The translations under genes were made by a program, and so were the position numbers. From assembly GCF_000308755.1 (NCBI RefSeq), contig NZ_BAGF01000056.1, positions 1 through 64,000 on the forward strand: 64,000 nt of DNA, written 5' to 3'. Of the stretch, positions 31,871 to 40,383 are shown in pieces. The stretch comes from Nocardia pneumoniae NBRC 100136. Its GTDB lineage: Bacteria > Actinomycetota > Actinomycetes > Mycobacteriales > Mycobacteriaceae. The notes under the pieces are model-generated. The model was not told the origin of the DNA. It saw only the letters and a list, made by a program, of their open reading frames with translations, and searched no databases. Positions within the stretch are counted from its first letter, which is position 1. The number at the start of each line of letters is the position of its first letter.

Positions 31871-32695
31871 TCAGTTCGCGCCGACCTCGAAGCGGGCGAA
31901 GCGGGTGACGGTGACACCGGCCTCGTCCAGCAGCGCCTTGACGGTCTTCTTGGCATCGGTGACCGACGGCTGCTCCAGCAGCACGACGTCCTTGAAGAAG
32001 CCGTTCACGCGGCCCTCGGTGATCTTCGGCAGCGCGGCCTCGGGCTTGCCCTCTTCGCGAGCGGTCTGCTCGGCGATGCGGCGCTCGTTCTCCACGATCT
32101 CGGCCGGAACCTCGTCGCGGGTCACGTACTTGGCCTTGAGCGCGGCGACCTGCATGGCGGCGGCGCGAGCGGCCTCGGCCGCGGCGTCGCCCGCACCGGT
32201 GTACTCGACCATCACGCCGACGGCGGGCGGCAGGTCCGAGGCACGCTTGTGCAGGTAGGTGGCCACCGGGCCGTTCAGCGAGACCACCCGGCGCAGCTCG
32301 AGCTTCTCGCCGATCTTCGCGGCGAGCGCCTGCACGGCCTCGTCGACGGTCTTGCCGCCCAGGTCGAGGGCCTTCAGCGTCTCCAGGTCGGCGGGCTTGG
32401 CGGCCGCCGCCGCGGCGACGATCTGCTCGGCCAGCTGCTGGAACTCCGCGTTCTTCGCGACGAAGTCGGTCTCGGAGTTGATCTCGACCATGACGCCGTC
32501 CTTGGCGGCGACGAGGCCTTCGGCGGTGGTCCGCTCGGCACGCTTGCCGACGTCCTTGGCGCCCTTGATGCGCAGCAGCTCGACGGCCTTGTCGAAGTCG
32601 CCGTCGGTCTCGGCCAGCGCGTTCTTGCAGTCCATCATGCCGGAGCCGGTCAGCTCCCGGAGCCGCTTCACATCGGCAGCGGTGTAGTTCGCCAT
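31871..32695 (-). CDS. tsf: Translation elongation factor Ts
   Basis: A 274-residue guanine-nucleotide exchange factor for EF-Tu. It begins with the UBA-like domain ANYTAADVKRLRELTGSGMMDCKNALAETDGD and contains the EF-Tu contact TDFVAKNAEFQ. The length is that of mycobacterial EF-Ts. A ribosome site AAAGGAGG precedes the ATG. It is the second gene of the rpsB-tsf operon. Confidence 0.96.
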   Translation of the reverse strand: MANYTAADVKRLRELTGSGMMDCKNALAETDGDFDKAVELLRIKGAKDVGKRAERTTAEGLVAAKDGVMVEINSETDFVAKNAEFQQLAEQIVAAAAAAKPADLETLKALDLGGKTVDEAVQALAAKIGEKLELRRVVSLNGPVATYLHKRASDLPPAVGVMVEYTGAGDAAAEAARAAAMQVAALKAKYVTRDEVPAEIVENERRIAEQTAREEGKPEAALPKITEGRVNGFFKDVVLLEQPSVTDAKKTVKALLDEAGVTVTRFARFEVGAN

Positions 32696-32734
32696 TCTCG
32701 GCGAGCCTCCTTTGGGAAGTGTGAGTTTCTGGCA

Positions 32735-32770
32735 GCGGCGATCACGATGGCACTCGCTCGTGATCGCCGC
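32735..32770 (-). promoter_or_regulatory. Hairpin in the rpsB-tsf spacer
   Basis: Perfect 13-base arms GCGGCGATCACGA (32735-32747) and TCGTGATCGCCGC (32758-32770) with a 10-base loop occupy the 96-base spacer. Without a T-run it may act as a partial terminator or an mRNA processing/stability element setting the S2:EF-Ts ratio. Confidence 0.65.
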
Positions 32771-32791
32771 CGAAACAGCTGGTTACGAGTC

Positions 32792-33604
32792 TCAGGCCTC
32801 GGCCGAGGTCTCGGCGGCCTCAGCGCCGGGTGCGGCCTGCGCGAGCAGCTCCTGCTCCCACTCGGCCAGCGGCTCGCCAGCGCCCGCCTCGGGCTTCTCG
32901 TCGCCCGTGGACAGACCGGCGCGCGCCTGCACGCCCTCGGCCACCGCGGAGGCGACGACCTTGGTCAGCAGGGCCGCGGAACGGATCGCGTCGTCGTTGC
33001 CCGGGATCGGGTAGTCGACCAGGTCGGGGTCGCAGTTGGTGTCCAGGATCGCGATGACCGGGATGTTCAGCTTGCGCGCCTCGCCGACGGCGATGTGCTC
33101 CTTGTTGGTGTCGACGACCCAGATGGCCGAGGGCACCTTCTGCATGTCGCGAATACCGCCGAGGGTGCGCTCCAGCTTGTTCATCTCACGCGTCAGCATG
33201 AGGATTTCCTTCTTGGTGCGACCCTCGAAGCCACCGGTCTGCTCCATGGCCTCGAGCTCCTTGAGGCGCTGCAGACGCTTGTGCACGGTGGAGAAGTTGG
33301 TGAGCATGCCGCCCAGCCAGCGCTGGTTGACGTAGGGCATCCCGACGCGAGTCGCCTCGGCCGCGATCGACTCCTGGGCCTGCTTCTTGGTGCCGACGAA
33401 GAGGACGGTGCCACCGTGGGCGACGGTCTCCTTGACGAACTCGTAGGCCTTGTCGATGTAGGTCAGCGTCTGCTGCAGGTCGATGATGTAGATGCCGTTG
33501 CGGTCGGTGAAGATGAACCGCTTCATCTTCGGGTTCCAGCGCCGCGTCTGGTGCCCGAAGTGTGCGCCGCTGTCGAGCAGCTGCTTCATGGTTACGACAG
33601 CCAT
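32792..33604 (-). CDS. rpsB: 30S ribosomal protein S2
   Basis: A 270-residue ribosomal protein. It starts MAVVTMKQLLDSGAHFGHQTRRWNPKM as expected and contains the family phrases FVGTKKQAQESI, RWLGGMLTNF and PVIAILDTNCDPD. The Ala/Glu-rich tail is common in actinomycetes. The ATG at 33604 is fixed by that start; the longer open frame upstream is non-coding. First gene of the rpsB-tsf operon. Confidence 0.96.
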   Translation of the reverse strand: MAVVTMKQLLDSGAHFGHQTRRWNPKMKRFIFTDRNGIYIIDLQQTLTYIDKAYEFVKETVAHGGTVLFVGTKKQAQESIAAEATRVGMPYVNQRWLGGMLTNFSTVHKRLQRLKELEAMEQTGGFEGRTKKEILMLTREMNKLERTLGGIRDMQKVPSAIWVVDTNKEHIAVGEARKLNIPVIAILDTNCDPDLVDYPIPGNDDAIRSAALLTKVVASAVAEGVQARAGLSTGDEKPEAGAGEPLAEWEQELLAQAAPGAEAAETSAEA

Positions 33605-33983
33605 GGCTCTCGTATCTCTCTTTCGTTTGGCCGGTTGACGCAGCGAATCGGCGATCCGCTGCCCTGGCGCCGCCGAATCGTCGGACCCGACCGCGAGGGT
33701 GGGACCAGCCGGCGATTCCTTGTTCCGAACACGCTGCCGCGAACCCAAAGCTGTTGAGCTCGATCGAACAGCGCCGTTACGAACAAGCACGGGTGGCGCG
33801 CGAAGTCGGTCCGTGCACGCACAGACCGCTCGACCAGTTTACGGCCTGGGGGCGGCCAGACCTAAATCGGCCGGATCCGAAGCCTGCGACCAGGTGAAAC
33901 GCAGATTTTTCACAGGCGAGGAGGTTGTCCACATTCCTCGGTTCGCCCCGCTCTGGGCGTCCGCGCCGCCGGAGAGTGGAGGC
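33605..33983. other. Divergent intergenic region upstream of rpsB
   Basis: No gene is recognised in these 379 bases. They must contain the rpsB promoter and leader on the minus strand and the promoter for the secreted peptide on the plus strand. I cannot pick reliable -10/-35 boxes. Confidence 0.5.
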
Positions 33984-34301
33984 ATGAAACCGATCTCCAC
34001 GACGACGACGTTGCTCATCCCGCTGTTGTTCGTCCTCGGCGTCGTCTCCGCGCCACCGGCCGCGGCCCATTCACACGTCGCGGAACCCGCGCTCGGGGCA
34101 TGCGCGGGTTCCGTCTGCCTCCCCTCCCTTCCCGGATTGCTGCGCCGCGCACCGTTCCGGTTCCGGCAGTCCGACCCGGGCGCCGAGGACGACCGTCCTG
34201 GCCGCGGCTCCACATCGTCCGAATTCCCCTCCTGTGAGCAGGTGGAATCCGCATGCACAGCCGGGACGGCTCCCTCGGCGGTCTCGACCCGGTTCCCATG
34301 A
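33984..34301 (+). CDS. Small secreted peptide preceding the M23 endopeptidase
   Basis: A 105-residue protein with a signal peptide (TTTLLIPLLFVLGVVSAPPAAA, cleavage near AHS) and a short polar, basic mature part with four cysteines. A GTGGAGG ribosome site precedes the ATG. Its stop overlaps an ATG of the M23 gene (ATGA at 34298-34301), so the two are coupled. No family is recognised. Confidence 0.55.
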   Translation: MKPISTTTTLLIPLLFVLGVVSAPPAAAHSHVAEPALGACAGSVCLPSLPGLLRRAPFRFRQSDPGAEDDRPGRGSTSSEFPSCEQVESACTAGTAPSAVSTRFP

Positions 34302-34802
34302 CTCCGTCGACCGGCACGCGGGTACGTCACCCGCTCGCGTGGGTACTGGGACTCGGCGTCGTCGCGGTCCTCTCGATGGAGCCGACGGCCACCGCGGCAC
34401 CCGAGGGCCGGTTCGGCTGGCCGCTGCAACCGCGGCCCGCGGTGGTGCGGCGCTTCGACAAGCCCGCGCACAACTGGCTGCCGGGGCATCGCGGGGTCGA
34501 CCTGGCCGGAGCCGAAGGGCAGCCCGTGCTGGCCGCGGGAGAAGGGATAGTCGTGTTCGCGGGAACGGTGGCCGACAAGCCGGTCGTGTCGATCGATCAC
34601 CCCGGCGGCCTTCGCACGACCTATGAGCCGGTCCGCGCCGAGGTCACGGTGGGCAGGCGAGTCGCGCGCGGCACCCGAATCGGCACGCTGGAGTCCGGCC
34701 ACCCGGGCTGCGCGACGCCGTGCCTGCACTGGGGAGCGCGTGCCGAGGGCAGTGGACGTCGCGAACGCGAATACCTGGATCCGCTCGGGCTCCTCCGTCT
34801 GA
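34298..34802 (+). CDS. M23-family metalloendopeptidase (stop codon lost or frameshifted)
   Basis: A secreted LytM-like peptidoglycan endopeptidase of about 168 residues. A signal/membrane segment (HPLAWVLGLGVVAVLS) is followed by the zinc domain: GHRGVDLAG holds the His and Asp ligands, and PCLHWGAR replaces the usual HxH by Cys-x-His, as in many actinomycete homologues. The normal end YLDPLGLL is present, but no stop follows in frame; the frame stays open to 38551, through later genes. A +1 shift near codon DPLG would terminate at 34800-34802, used here as the end. I chose the ATG at 34298 because it overlaps the preceding stop; an in-frame ATG also exists at 34253. Position matches Rv2891, next to rpsB. 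Confidence 0.7.
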
Positions 34803-34959
34803 CTCCCGTGCGGCTGAAACCGGTGCGCCCGCGAGCGGCGTCGGCGGCGTTGTCCACGGACGGTCGCCCCGGGCTGCGCCGCCGCTTCAGCGGAGCCGCG
34901 AATCGCCGGGACGAGGTTCGAAGTGGCAGGGCCGCGCGCCGGGAGGCGAAGATCGACGC

Positions 34960-35478
34960 ATGGAGGATGGGCTCGACCGGCCACCGTTCACGTATCGCGA
35001 GGTCGGTGCGACCAGAGGTGTGCTGCCGGAGGGGTATCACCGGCTCACGCTGCGGCGTCCGATCGGCCGGGGCCGCGCGTTGTTCGAGCACGCGGGCGCG
35101 GAGATCCTGGCCTATCGGGTACAGAAGGGCACCGGCATCTTCCGATACGCCGACACCCCGACGGCCGAGCCGGGCAGCGCTGTCACCGTGCGGCTGGGAG
35201 TCGGTCCGCTGGGGATCACCGCGCCCTGCCGCGTGGTGTACGTGCTCGATGAACCCGACCGGCGAGGTTTCGCCTATGGAACATTGCCGGGGCATCCGGC
35301 GGCGGGCGAGGAACTGTTCGCGGTCGAATACGACCAGGGCGACGAAACCGTGTACGGGCTGGTCATCGCCTTTTCCCGTCCGGCTGCCTGGTTCACGCGA
35401 CTCGGCGGACCGGTGGTGCGGCTCATTCAGCGCTTCGTCGCGGGCAGATATATCGCGGCGCTGCCGACCTCCGTCTGA
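34960..35478 (+). CDS. DUF1990-family protein
   Basis: A 172-residue soluble protein matching DUF1990: early FTYREVGATRG, then YRVQKGTGIFRYA and the near-C-terminal FAYGTLPGHPAAGEELFAVEYD, followed by AFSRPAAWFTRLGGPVVRLIQ. The function of the family is unknown. GGAGG lies 13 bases before the ATG. It follows the M23 gene on the same strand. Confidence 0.8.
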   Translation: MEDGLDRPPFTYREVGATRGVLPEGYHRLTLRRPIGRGRALFEHAGAEILAYRVQKGTGIFRYADTPTAEPGSAVTVRLGVGPLGITAPCRVVYVLDEPDRRGFAYGTLPGHPAAGEELFAVEYDQGDETVYGLVIAFSRPAAWFTRLGGPVVRLIQRFVAGRYIAALPTSV

Positions 35479-35791
35479 GCGTGGTCGGCAGCGGCCTCGG
35501 ATGCGGCCGAGCGATGCGTCGGCCGCCGTCGGGCGACGTTGCCGAACCAGCCTCCTGGCGGGCGCAGAGCCCACCGCGCAGTATGTGCGCGGGCGGATTT
35601 CCGCCCGAAGCGCTCGCGGACCCCTCTCGGCGGGCGGCCGCGACGAACGTCGGCACATGGACTCGGTCCCGATCACAGCGCTCGACGCTGGTCGCCGCCG
35701 CGGCGCTGACCGAGTTCGCCGTGTCGGCATGGACATGTGGCCGCCGGTAGCTGGCGACGACAAGAGGCACGCGCCTACATCTCCCCGGCGA
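35479..35791. other. Gap between convergent genes
   Basis: The 313 bases between the DUF1990 and alkylsulfatase stops contain no recognisable gene or strong hairpin. Short open frames here have no ribosome site and no family resemblance. Confidence 0.45.
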
Positions 35792-37693
35792 TCACGGCGT
35801 GACGATGGCGAAATCGGGATCCGGCGCGTCGAAGATGTTGACCAGTTCGGCGAGTTTGGTGACATCCCCCTCGATGACGATGTCGCCCGCGGCCGCGGCG
35901 ACGCCGAAGTCCTCGCCCGCCAACAGCACTCGGATCAGCGTGGCCTTGGTCAGGGTGAACGTGGCGTCGGGTTCCGGAAGGGTCATGCCGGGGGCGACAT
36001 CGAAGTGGGTCAGGCGCCCGTTGCGCAGTTCGAGTCGATGGGTGCGGTCCTCGTCGGTGAGGATCCAATCCGTCACCAGCCGATGGTCCCACGCCTTGGG
36101 GCCGTCGACCCGCAACGCCAAGGCGTCGAAGATCTGGTCGACGGTCAGCGCGGCGGCCACGGTCGGCGATTCGGCCTTGGTCGGCGTGCCGAACGAGCCG
36201 TAGCGCAGCTCGTAGGCTCCGCTGAGATAGAAGTTGCGCCAGGTCGCGTTCTCCGCGCCGTAGCCGAGTTGCTCGAAGGTGCTGGCCTGCAGTTCCTTGG
36301 CGGCGTCGTTGTCCGGCTCGGCGAAGATGACGTAGTTGAGCACCTGCGCCACCCATCGGTAGTCCCCTGCGTCGTAGGAGACCCGCGCCTTGCGCAGCAC
36401 TTCGTCCGCGCCGCCCATGAATTCGACGTGCCGCCGCGCGGATTCGACCGGTGGATGCTCCCACAGATGGGCGGGATTGCCGTCGAACCAGCCCATATAG
36501 CGCTGGTAGATGGCCTTGACGTTGTGACTGACCGAGCCGTAGTACCCGCGCGCGTGCCACGCCTGTTCGACGGCCGGTGGCAGCGTGAGCATCTCGGCGA
36601 TCTCCGCGCCGACGTACCCCTGGTTCAGCAGTCGCACGGTCTGGTCGTGCAGGTAGCCGTACAGATCGCGTTGCAGCGAGAGAAACTCGACGAGCCGCGA
36701 CGTGCCCCAGGTCGGCCAGTGATGCGACGCGAAGACGACGTCGGACTCGCGGGCGAAGAGATTGATCGCCTCGGTCAGGTACTTCGCCCAGATATGGGCG
36801 TCGCGCACCAGCGCGCCGCGCAGGGTGAGCACGTTGTGCATGGTGTGTGTCGCGTTCTCCGCCATGCAGAGTGCGCGACGGTCGGGGAAGTACAAGTTCA
36901 TCTCCGCGGGCGCTTCGGTGCCGGGCGTGAGCTGGAAGACCATCCGTATCCCGTCGACCGTCTCCGCCTGTCCGGTCGTGGTGATGTCGACCGTCGGAGT
37001 GATCAACGTGACGGTGCCGACGGAGGTGGTCTGGCCGAGCCCCGACCCCACCGCGCCGAGCGGGCCGCGCGGCAGCACAGCGCCGTACATGTACCCCGCA
37101 CGACGCGCCATCGCCGTGCCCGCGTAGATGTTCTCGGCCACCGCGTGTTCCAGGAATCCCGCGGGCGCCAGCACCGGACAGCGGCCCGCGGCGACCTCGT
37201 CGGCGGTCGTGACACCCCATGCGCCGCCGAAATGGTCGGCGTGCGAATGGGTGTAGATCAGACCCGTCACCGGACGGTCGCCACGGTGTGCTCGGTAGAG
37301 CGCGAGACCCGCCGCCGCGGTCTCCACGGAGATCAGCGGATCGATCACCAGCACGCCGGTGTCGCCTTCGACCAGTGTCATATTGGAGATGTCCAGGCCG
37401 CGGATCTGGTAGATGCCCTCCGTGACCTCGAACAAGCCCTGCTTCAGTACCAGCCGGGACTGTCGCCAGAGGCTGGGATGAACCGACGCCGGGCAGGGGT
37501 CGCGCAGGAAGGCGTAGGAGTCGTTGTCCCACACGACGGTTCCGTCTTCGGAGGTGACCACGCCGGGTTCGAGCGCGGCGATGAATCCGCGTTCCGCGTC
37601 GGCGGTGTCGGCGGTGTCCTCCGCGAGCAGCGCGGCGGCGGCACGTTGGTGCTCCGCGACGATGAAGCCGCTGGGCTCACTCGCTGTGCTCAT
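35792..37693 (-). CDS. Alkyl sulfatase, metallo-beta-lactamase fold (SdsA/BDS1-type)
   Basis: A 633-residue zinc hydrolase that cleaves primary alkyl sulfates such as SDS. The two-zinc motif THSHADH is at residues 148-154, with further ligands expected in AEMNLYFPDRRALCMAENATHT and FASHHWPTWG. A dimerisation domain follows, and the C-terminal ~120 residues form a sterol-carrier-like domain. The ATG at 37693 gives the usual N-terminus; upstream codons in the same frame overlap the DUF202 gene. No signal peptide is seen. It is transcribed after the DUF202 pair. Confidence 0.9.
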   Translation of the reverse strand: MSTASEPSGFIVAEHQRAAAALLAEDTADTADAERGFIAALEPGVVTSEDGTVVWDNDSYAFLRDPCPASVHPSLWRQSRLVLKQGLFEVTEGIYQIRGLDISNMTLVEGDTGVLVIDPLISVETAAAGLALYRAHRGDRPVTGLIYTHSHADHFGGAWGVTTADEVAAGRCPVLAPAGFLEHAVAENIYAGTAMARRAGYMYGAVLPRGPLGAVGSGLGQTTSVGTVTLITPTVDITTTGQAETVDGIRMVFQLTPGTEAPAEMNLYFPDRRALCMAENATHTMHNVLTLRGALVRDAHIWAKYLTEAINLFARESDVVFASHHWPTWGTSRLVEFLSLQRDLYGYLHDQTVRLLNQGYVGAEIAEMLTLPPAVEQAWHARGYYGSVSHNVKAIYQRYMGWFDGNPAHLWEHPPVESARRHVEFMGGADEVLRKARVSYDAGDYRWVAQVLNYVIFAEPDNDAAKELQASTFEQLGYGAENATWRNFYLSGAYELRYGSFGTPTKAESPTVAAALTVDQIFDALALRVDGPKAWDHRLVTDWILTDEDRTHRLELRNGRLTHFDVAPGMTLPEPDATFTLTKATLIRVLLAGEDFGVAAAAGDIVIEGDVTKLAELVNIFDAPDPDFAIVTP

Positions 37694-37739
37694 TGTCGTC
37701 CTCCTCACGTGTCGACCAACCATGCTGTGCCCCTGCCTT

Positions 37740-38042
37740 TCACGGCCATGAATCGAGAAACCCGGCTGCCGCGACCGCGACGACGGCGACCGCCACCGCC
37801 GACGCGGCGACACTGCTGTCGCCGTGTGCGTACCGGCCTTGACGCAAGCCGCGATTACGCAGGTAGCAGGCCACTGCGAGCGCCACCATCGCCAGCGCGG
37901 CGGCGATCGGCGCGATCGCGGCCGCACGCCATCCGCTGTCGAGGGCGTAGTGCAGGAACAGCGTGCCGACCACCATCGACGCCACCGCGGTGCGCCGCCA
38001 CGCCAGTGCGGTACGTTCGGCGGCCAGATGCGGCGCGTTCAT
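37740..38042 (-). CDS. DUF202 membrane protein (second copy)
   Basis: A 100-residue protein with the DUF202 motif LAAERTALAWRRTAVASMVVGT at the start, followed by three membrane helices. Its ATG overlaps the stop of the preceding DUF202 gene (ATGA). The pair is a conserved arrangement of unknown function. Confidence 0.82.
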   Translation of the reverse strand: MNAPHLAAERTALAWRRTAVASMVVGTLFLHYALDSGWRAAAIAPIAAALAMVALAVACYLRNRGLRQGRYAHGDSSVAASAVAVAVVAVAAAGFLDSWP

Positions 38043-38404
38043 CGCAGCAGCACCGCCAAGCCCGCGAGCACGGACACGATCGCGATGCCCGCCGACAGGA
38101 TCGGCACCAGCACCGTGTCCGGCAACGGCCCGCCCTGTCGCATGGCCACGCCGACGCGCCGCCAGTGCGCGTACGCGCCGACCGCGACCACCGCCGCCAA
38201 AACCAGGCAGCTCAACGCGATCGCGCGCCGGAGCCCGGCCATCCGGAACGGCTGCACCAGCGTGTGCACCGCGACACCACCGGCCAGCAATCCCAGCGAG
38301 GTCCGCATCCAGGCCAGGAAGGTGCGTTCGTTCGCGAGCGTGAAGCGGTAGTCGAGTTCCTCTTCGCCCTCTTCCGATTCGGCATCGGGATTCGGCAGCG
38401 TCAC
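38039..38404 (-). CDS. DUF202 membrane protein (YidH-like)
   Basis: A 121-residue protein. After an acidic N-terminus (DAESEEGEEELD) comes the family motif TLANERTFLAWMRTSLGLLAGGVAV and three membrane helices. It resembles YidH of Escherichia coli, whose role is unknown. The start is GTG. The two DUF202 proteins probably form a complex. Bases 38405-38703 upstream hold no gene and should contain the promoter. Confidence 0.82.
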   Translation of the reverse strand: MTLPNPDAESEEGEEELDYRFTLANERTFLAWMRTSLGLLAGGVAVHTLVQPFRMAGLRRAIALSCLVLAAVVAVGAYAHWRRVGVAMRQGGPLPDTVLVPILSAGIAIVSVLAGLAVLLR

Positions 38405-38703
38405 GCCGCCTCGGCTCGGTTCGCGGGATGCGTCACGTCACCCAACGGTAGTTCGAGCCGCGGACGAGCGCGGCCCTCCGGCGACGCGCCCGGACCACTC
38501 CTGCGCGCTCGCCGCCCCGCCACGCGCGACCGGCCCGGTGCGCAGGGTTGATCGACAACACTGCGCTGCTCGGCGGCGATCACGGGCATCACTCCATCGC
38601 TCGTAGCGTTGGCAAACGATCCGCTACGCCAGACTAAGCCGGACGCTCGGGGCCGTCCACGCTCCTCGCACGCCCGTGACCCGCTGGTTATCTGCGAGAT
38701 ACG

Positions 38704-39435
38704 TCAGATCTCGACCGCGTCCTCGAACGTCATGGCCAGCCGCGAGACGGCAGAGGACATCAGCGCACGCCGCGGCAAACCGATCGACCGCAACTCTTCC
38801 GCGATCGGATGCTCGCCCAGGGTCAATTCCGCCCCACCGAAACGTGCTCGCATACCGGCGGGCCGCATCCGCCACCGCGTGCAGCGAGTGACCCCGTCGA
38901 TGTGCGAGTAGGCGTCGAAGGAGGATGCAGTCGCGCGGCCGCCCGGCGTCCTGAGCCCGGGGCGGACGGTGAGATCCGCGATCAGCTGTCCGTTCTGGTG
39001 CAGCGCACCGCTGCGCGTGCGACCCTCGTGGTCGACGACGAACTCGGCGAGTTCCTTCGGGAATCCCCAGATGCCCCGGCCCGCGGCCAGCGTGAAATCG
39101 CCGTCGACGGGCAGCCGATGGATCAGCACTCCGGCCCGCCCGGTCGCCAGGTCTTTCAGGTCCCCGAATCCCGATGCCGCACGCGAGGTGTGGTGGCGCA
39201 CCATGAACGAGACGCCGAATTCGTTGTAGGGGCCGAGATCGCCGTCGACGTAGTCGACGAACACCAACGTGCACATCGCCCGCCCGCCGGGCAGCCGCAG
39301 GATGCGCAGCCCGGAATAGTCGATGAGCTGTTGCGCCGCCGCGGCGGGCACCGGATAGGTCGCCATGAAAGCGTGTGCGAGCCGGATGCGCACCGGCATT
39401 CGTACTTCGCGGCCGAGAACCGTGTGCGTGCTCAC
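38704..39435 (-). CDS. Acetoacetate decarboxylase-family protein
   Basis: A 243-residue protein with the ADC fold. The motif IWGFPKELAEF supplies Lys127, equivalent to the Schiff-base lysine of acetoacetate decarboxylase. Many family members act on other beta-keto acids or as hydratases/aldolases, so the substrate is open. A stretch rich in A and T at 39495-39575 upstream is the likely promoter. The neighbour on the same strand is a TetR regulator. Confidence 0.78.
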   Translation of the reverse strand: MSTHTVLGREVRMPVRIRLAHAFMATYPVPAAAAQQLIDYSGLRILRLPGGRAMCTLVFVDYVDGDLGPYNEFGVSFMVRHHTSRAASGFGDLKDLATGRAGVLIHRLPVDGDFTLAAGRGIWGFPKELAEFVVDHEGRTRSGALHQNGQLIADLTVRPGLRTPGGRATASSFDAYSHIDGVTRCTRWRMRPAGMRARFGGAELTLGEHPIAEELRSIGLPRRALMSSAVSRLAMTFEDAVEI

Positions 39436-39612
39436 GTCAACGCCTTTCTGCGCGTCGGCGCAGCCGTGCGCCGCGTGGTCGTGCGGACGGATTCCATCCG
39501 ATCAATGTATGGAACATGTATCAGATCATCCGCACAATATTTTTCTCATACGGCCATTATCAGAGTCGAACTTGTTGCAATTTTCCCGGCGGCGCGATGC
39601 CAGGGCCCCAGA

Positions 39613-40326
39613 CTACGGAGACCCCGGCGTACCGCGCAGACGGGCCTCCAGGCCGTCGAGCACGCAGAGCAGGCCGAAATCGAAGGCCATCGCGCGCCCG
39701 ACCTCGGGATCACTCGGCACGGTAGACCGGTAATCGGCGAGCATGTCGGGATAGTCACCGGCGAGCTCGTCCATCACACGCAGTATGCCGTCGGTGTCGA
39801 TCTCGGCCCCGCCCGAGGCCTTCTCCCAGGCGATCTCCGGAATCACCTGGCCGAGGACGAAACACATCACGGTTCCGCTGGCGAGGTAGATGTCCACGCC
39901 ACGGAAACCCGCCTGGACGAACGCGCGCCGCAGGCGATCACTCAGCCGTAGCGAGTTCGGACCGATGCTGGGCAGCTGCCCGACCAGCGACGTCATCCAC
40001 GGATGCGCCCGGATCGTCGCACGCAAGCTGTAGGCGAAGGTGGTCAGCAGCTCACGCCAGGACGCCTGCTCGGGTTCCGGGGTCTGCACCATGCCCCAGA
40101 ACTGGTCGAGCACCAGCTCGAGCAACTCCTCCTTGTTCGCGACATGCCAGTACAGGCTGGTCGCGCCCGCGCCGAGTTTCGCGCCGAGCTTGCGCATGCT
40201 CAGCGACTCCAGCCCCTCGGCGTCGAGGATCTCGACGGCCGCGCTGATGATCTGGTCGCGGTGCAGCCCGGACGACTTGGGCTGGCGCGGCTGCCTCGTC
40301 CATACCGACGTGAACTGCTTGGTCAC
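39613..40326 (-). CDS. TetR-family regulator (TetR_C-type) divergent from MFS exporter
   Basis: A 237-residue regulator. The helix-turn-helix is in IISAAVEILDAEGLESLSMRKLGAKLGAGATSLYWHVANKEELL (residues ~25-68), and the rest resembles the TetR C-terminal ligand domain. The start is GTG. It is divergent from the MFS gene, with a shared inverted repeat between them, the classic layout of a drug-efflux repressor. Confidence 0.88.
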   Translation of the reverse strand: MTKQFTSVWTRQPRQPKSSGLHRDQIISAAVEILDAEGLESLSMRKLGAKLGAGATSLYWHVANKEELLELVLDQFWGMVQTPEPEQASWRELLTTFAYSLRATIRAHPWMTSLVGQLPSIGPNSLRLSDRLRRAFVQAGFRGVDIYLASGTVMCFVLGQVIPEIAWEKASGGAEIDTDGILRVMDELAGDYPDMLADYRSTVPSDPEVGRAMAFDFGLLCVLDGLEARLRGTPGSP

Positions 40327-40343
40327 CCCTTGATCCTATATTC

Positions 40344-40383
40344 ACTCGCACAGTGTTCGATTTTTCTCGTACGCTGTGCGAGT
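40344..40383. promoter_or_regulatory. Operator between TetR and MFS genes
   Basis: Perfect 10-base arms ACTCGCACAG (40344-40353) and CTGTGCGAGT (40374-40383) enclose a 20-base AT-richer centre (TGTTCGATTTTTCTCGTACG). The right arm overlaps the GTG start region of the MFS gene, so binding would block both divergent promoters; the MFS transcript may be leaderless. Confidence 0.72.

Noticed and set aside
34253..38551. A single 1432-codon protein running from the M23 gene
   Set aside because: Only the first ~180 codons are protein-like. The rest is antisense to the alkylsulfatase and DUF202 genes, which are well supported.
39495..39575. Operator with repeated ATGTAT upstream of the acetoacetate decarboxylase-like gene
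   Set aside because: The two ATGTAT copies are short and the dyad symmetry is poor, so only an AT-rich promoter region can be claimed.
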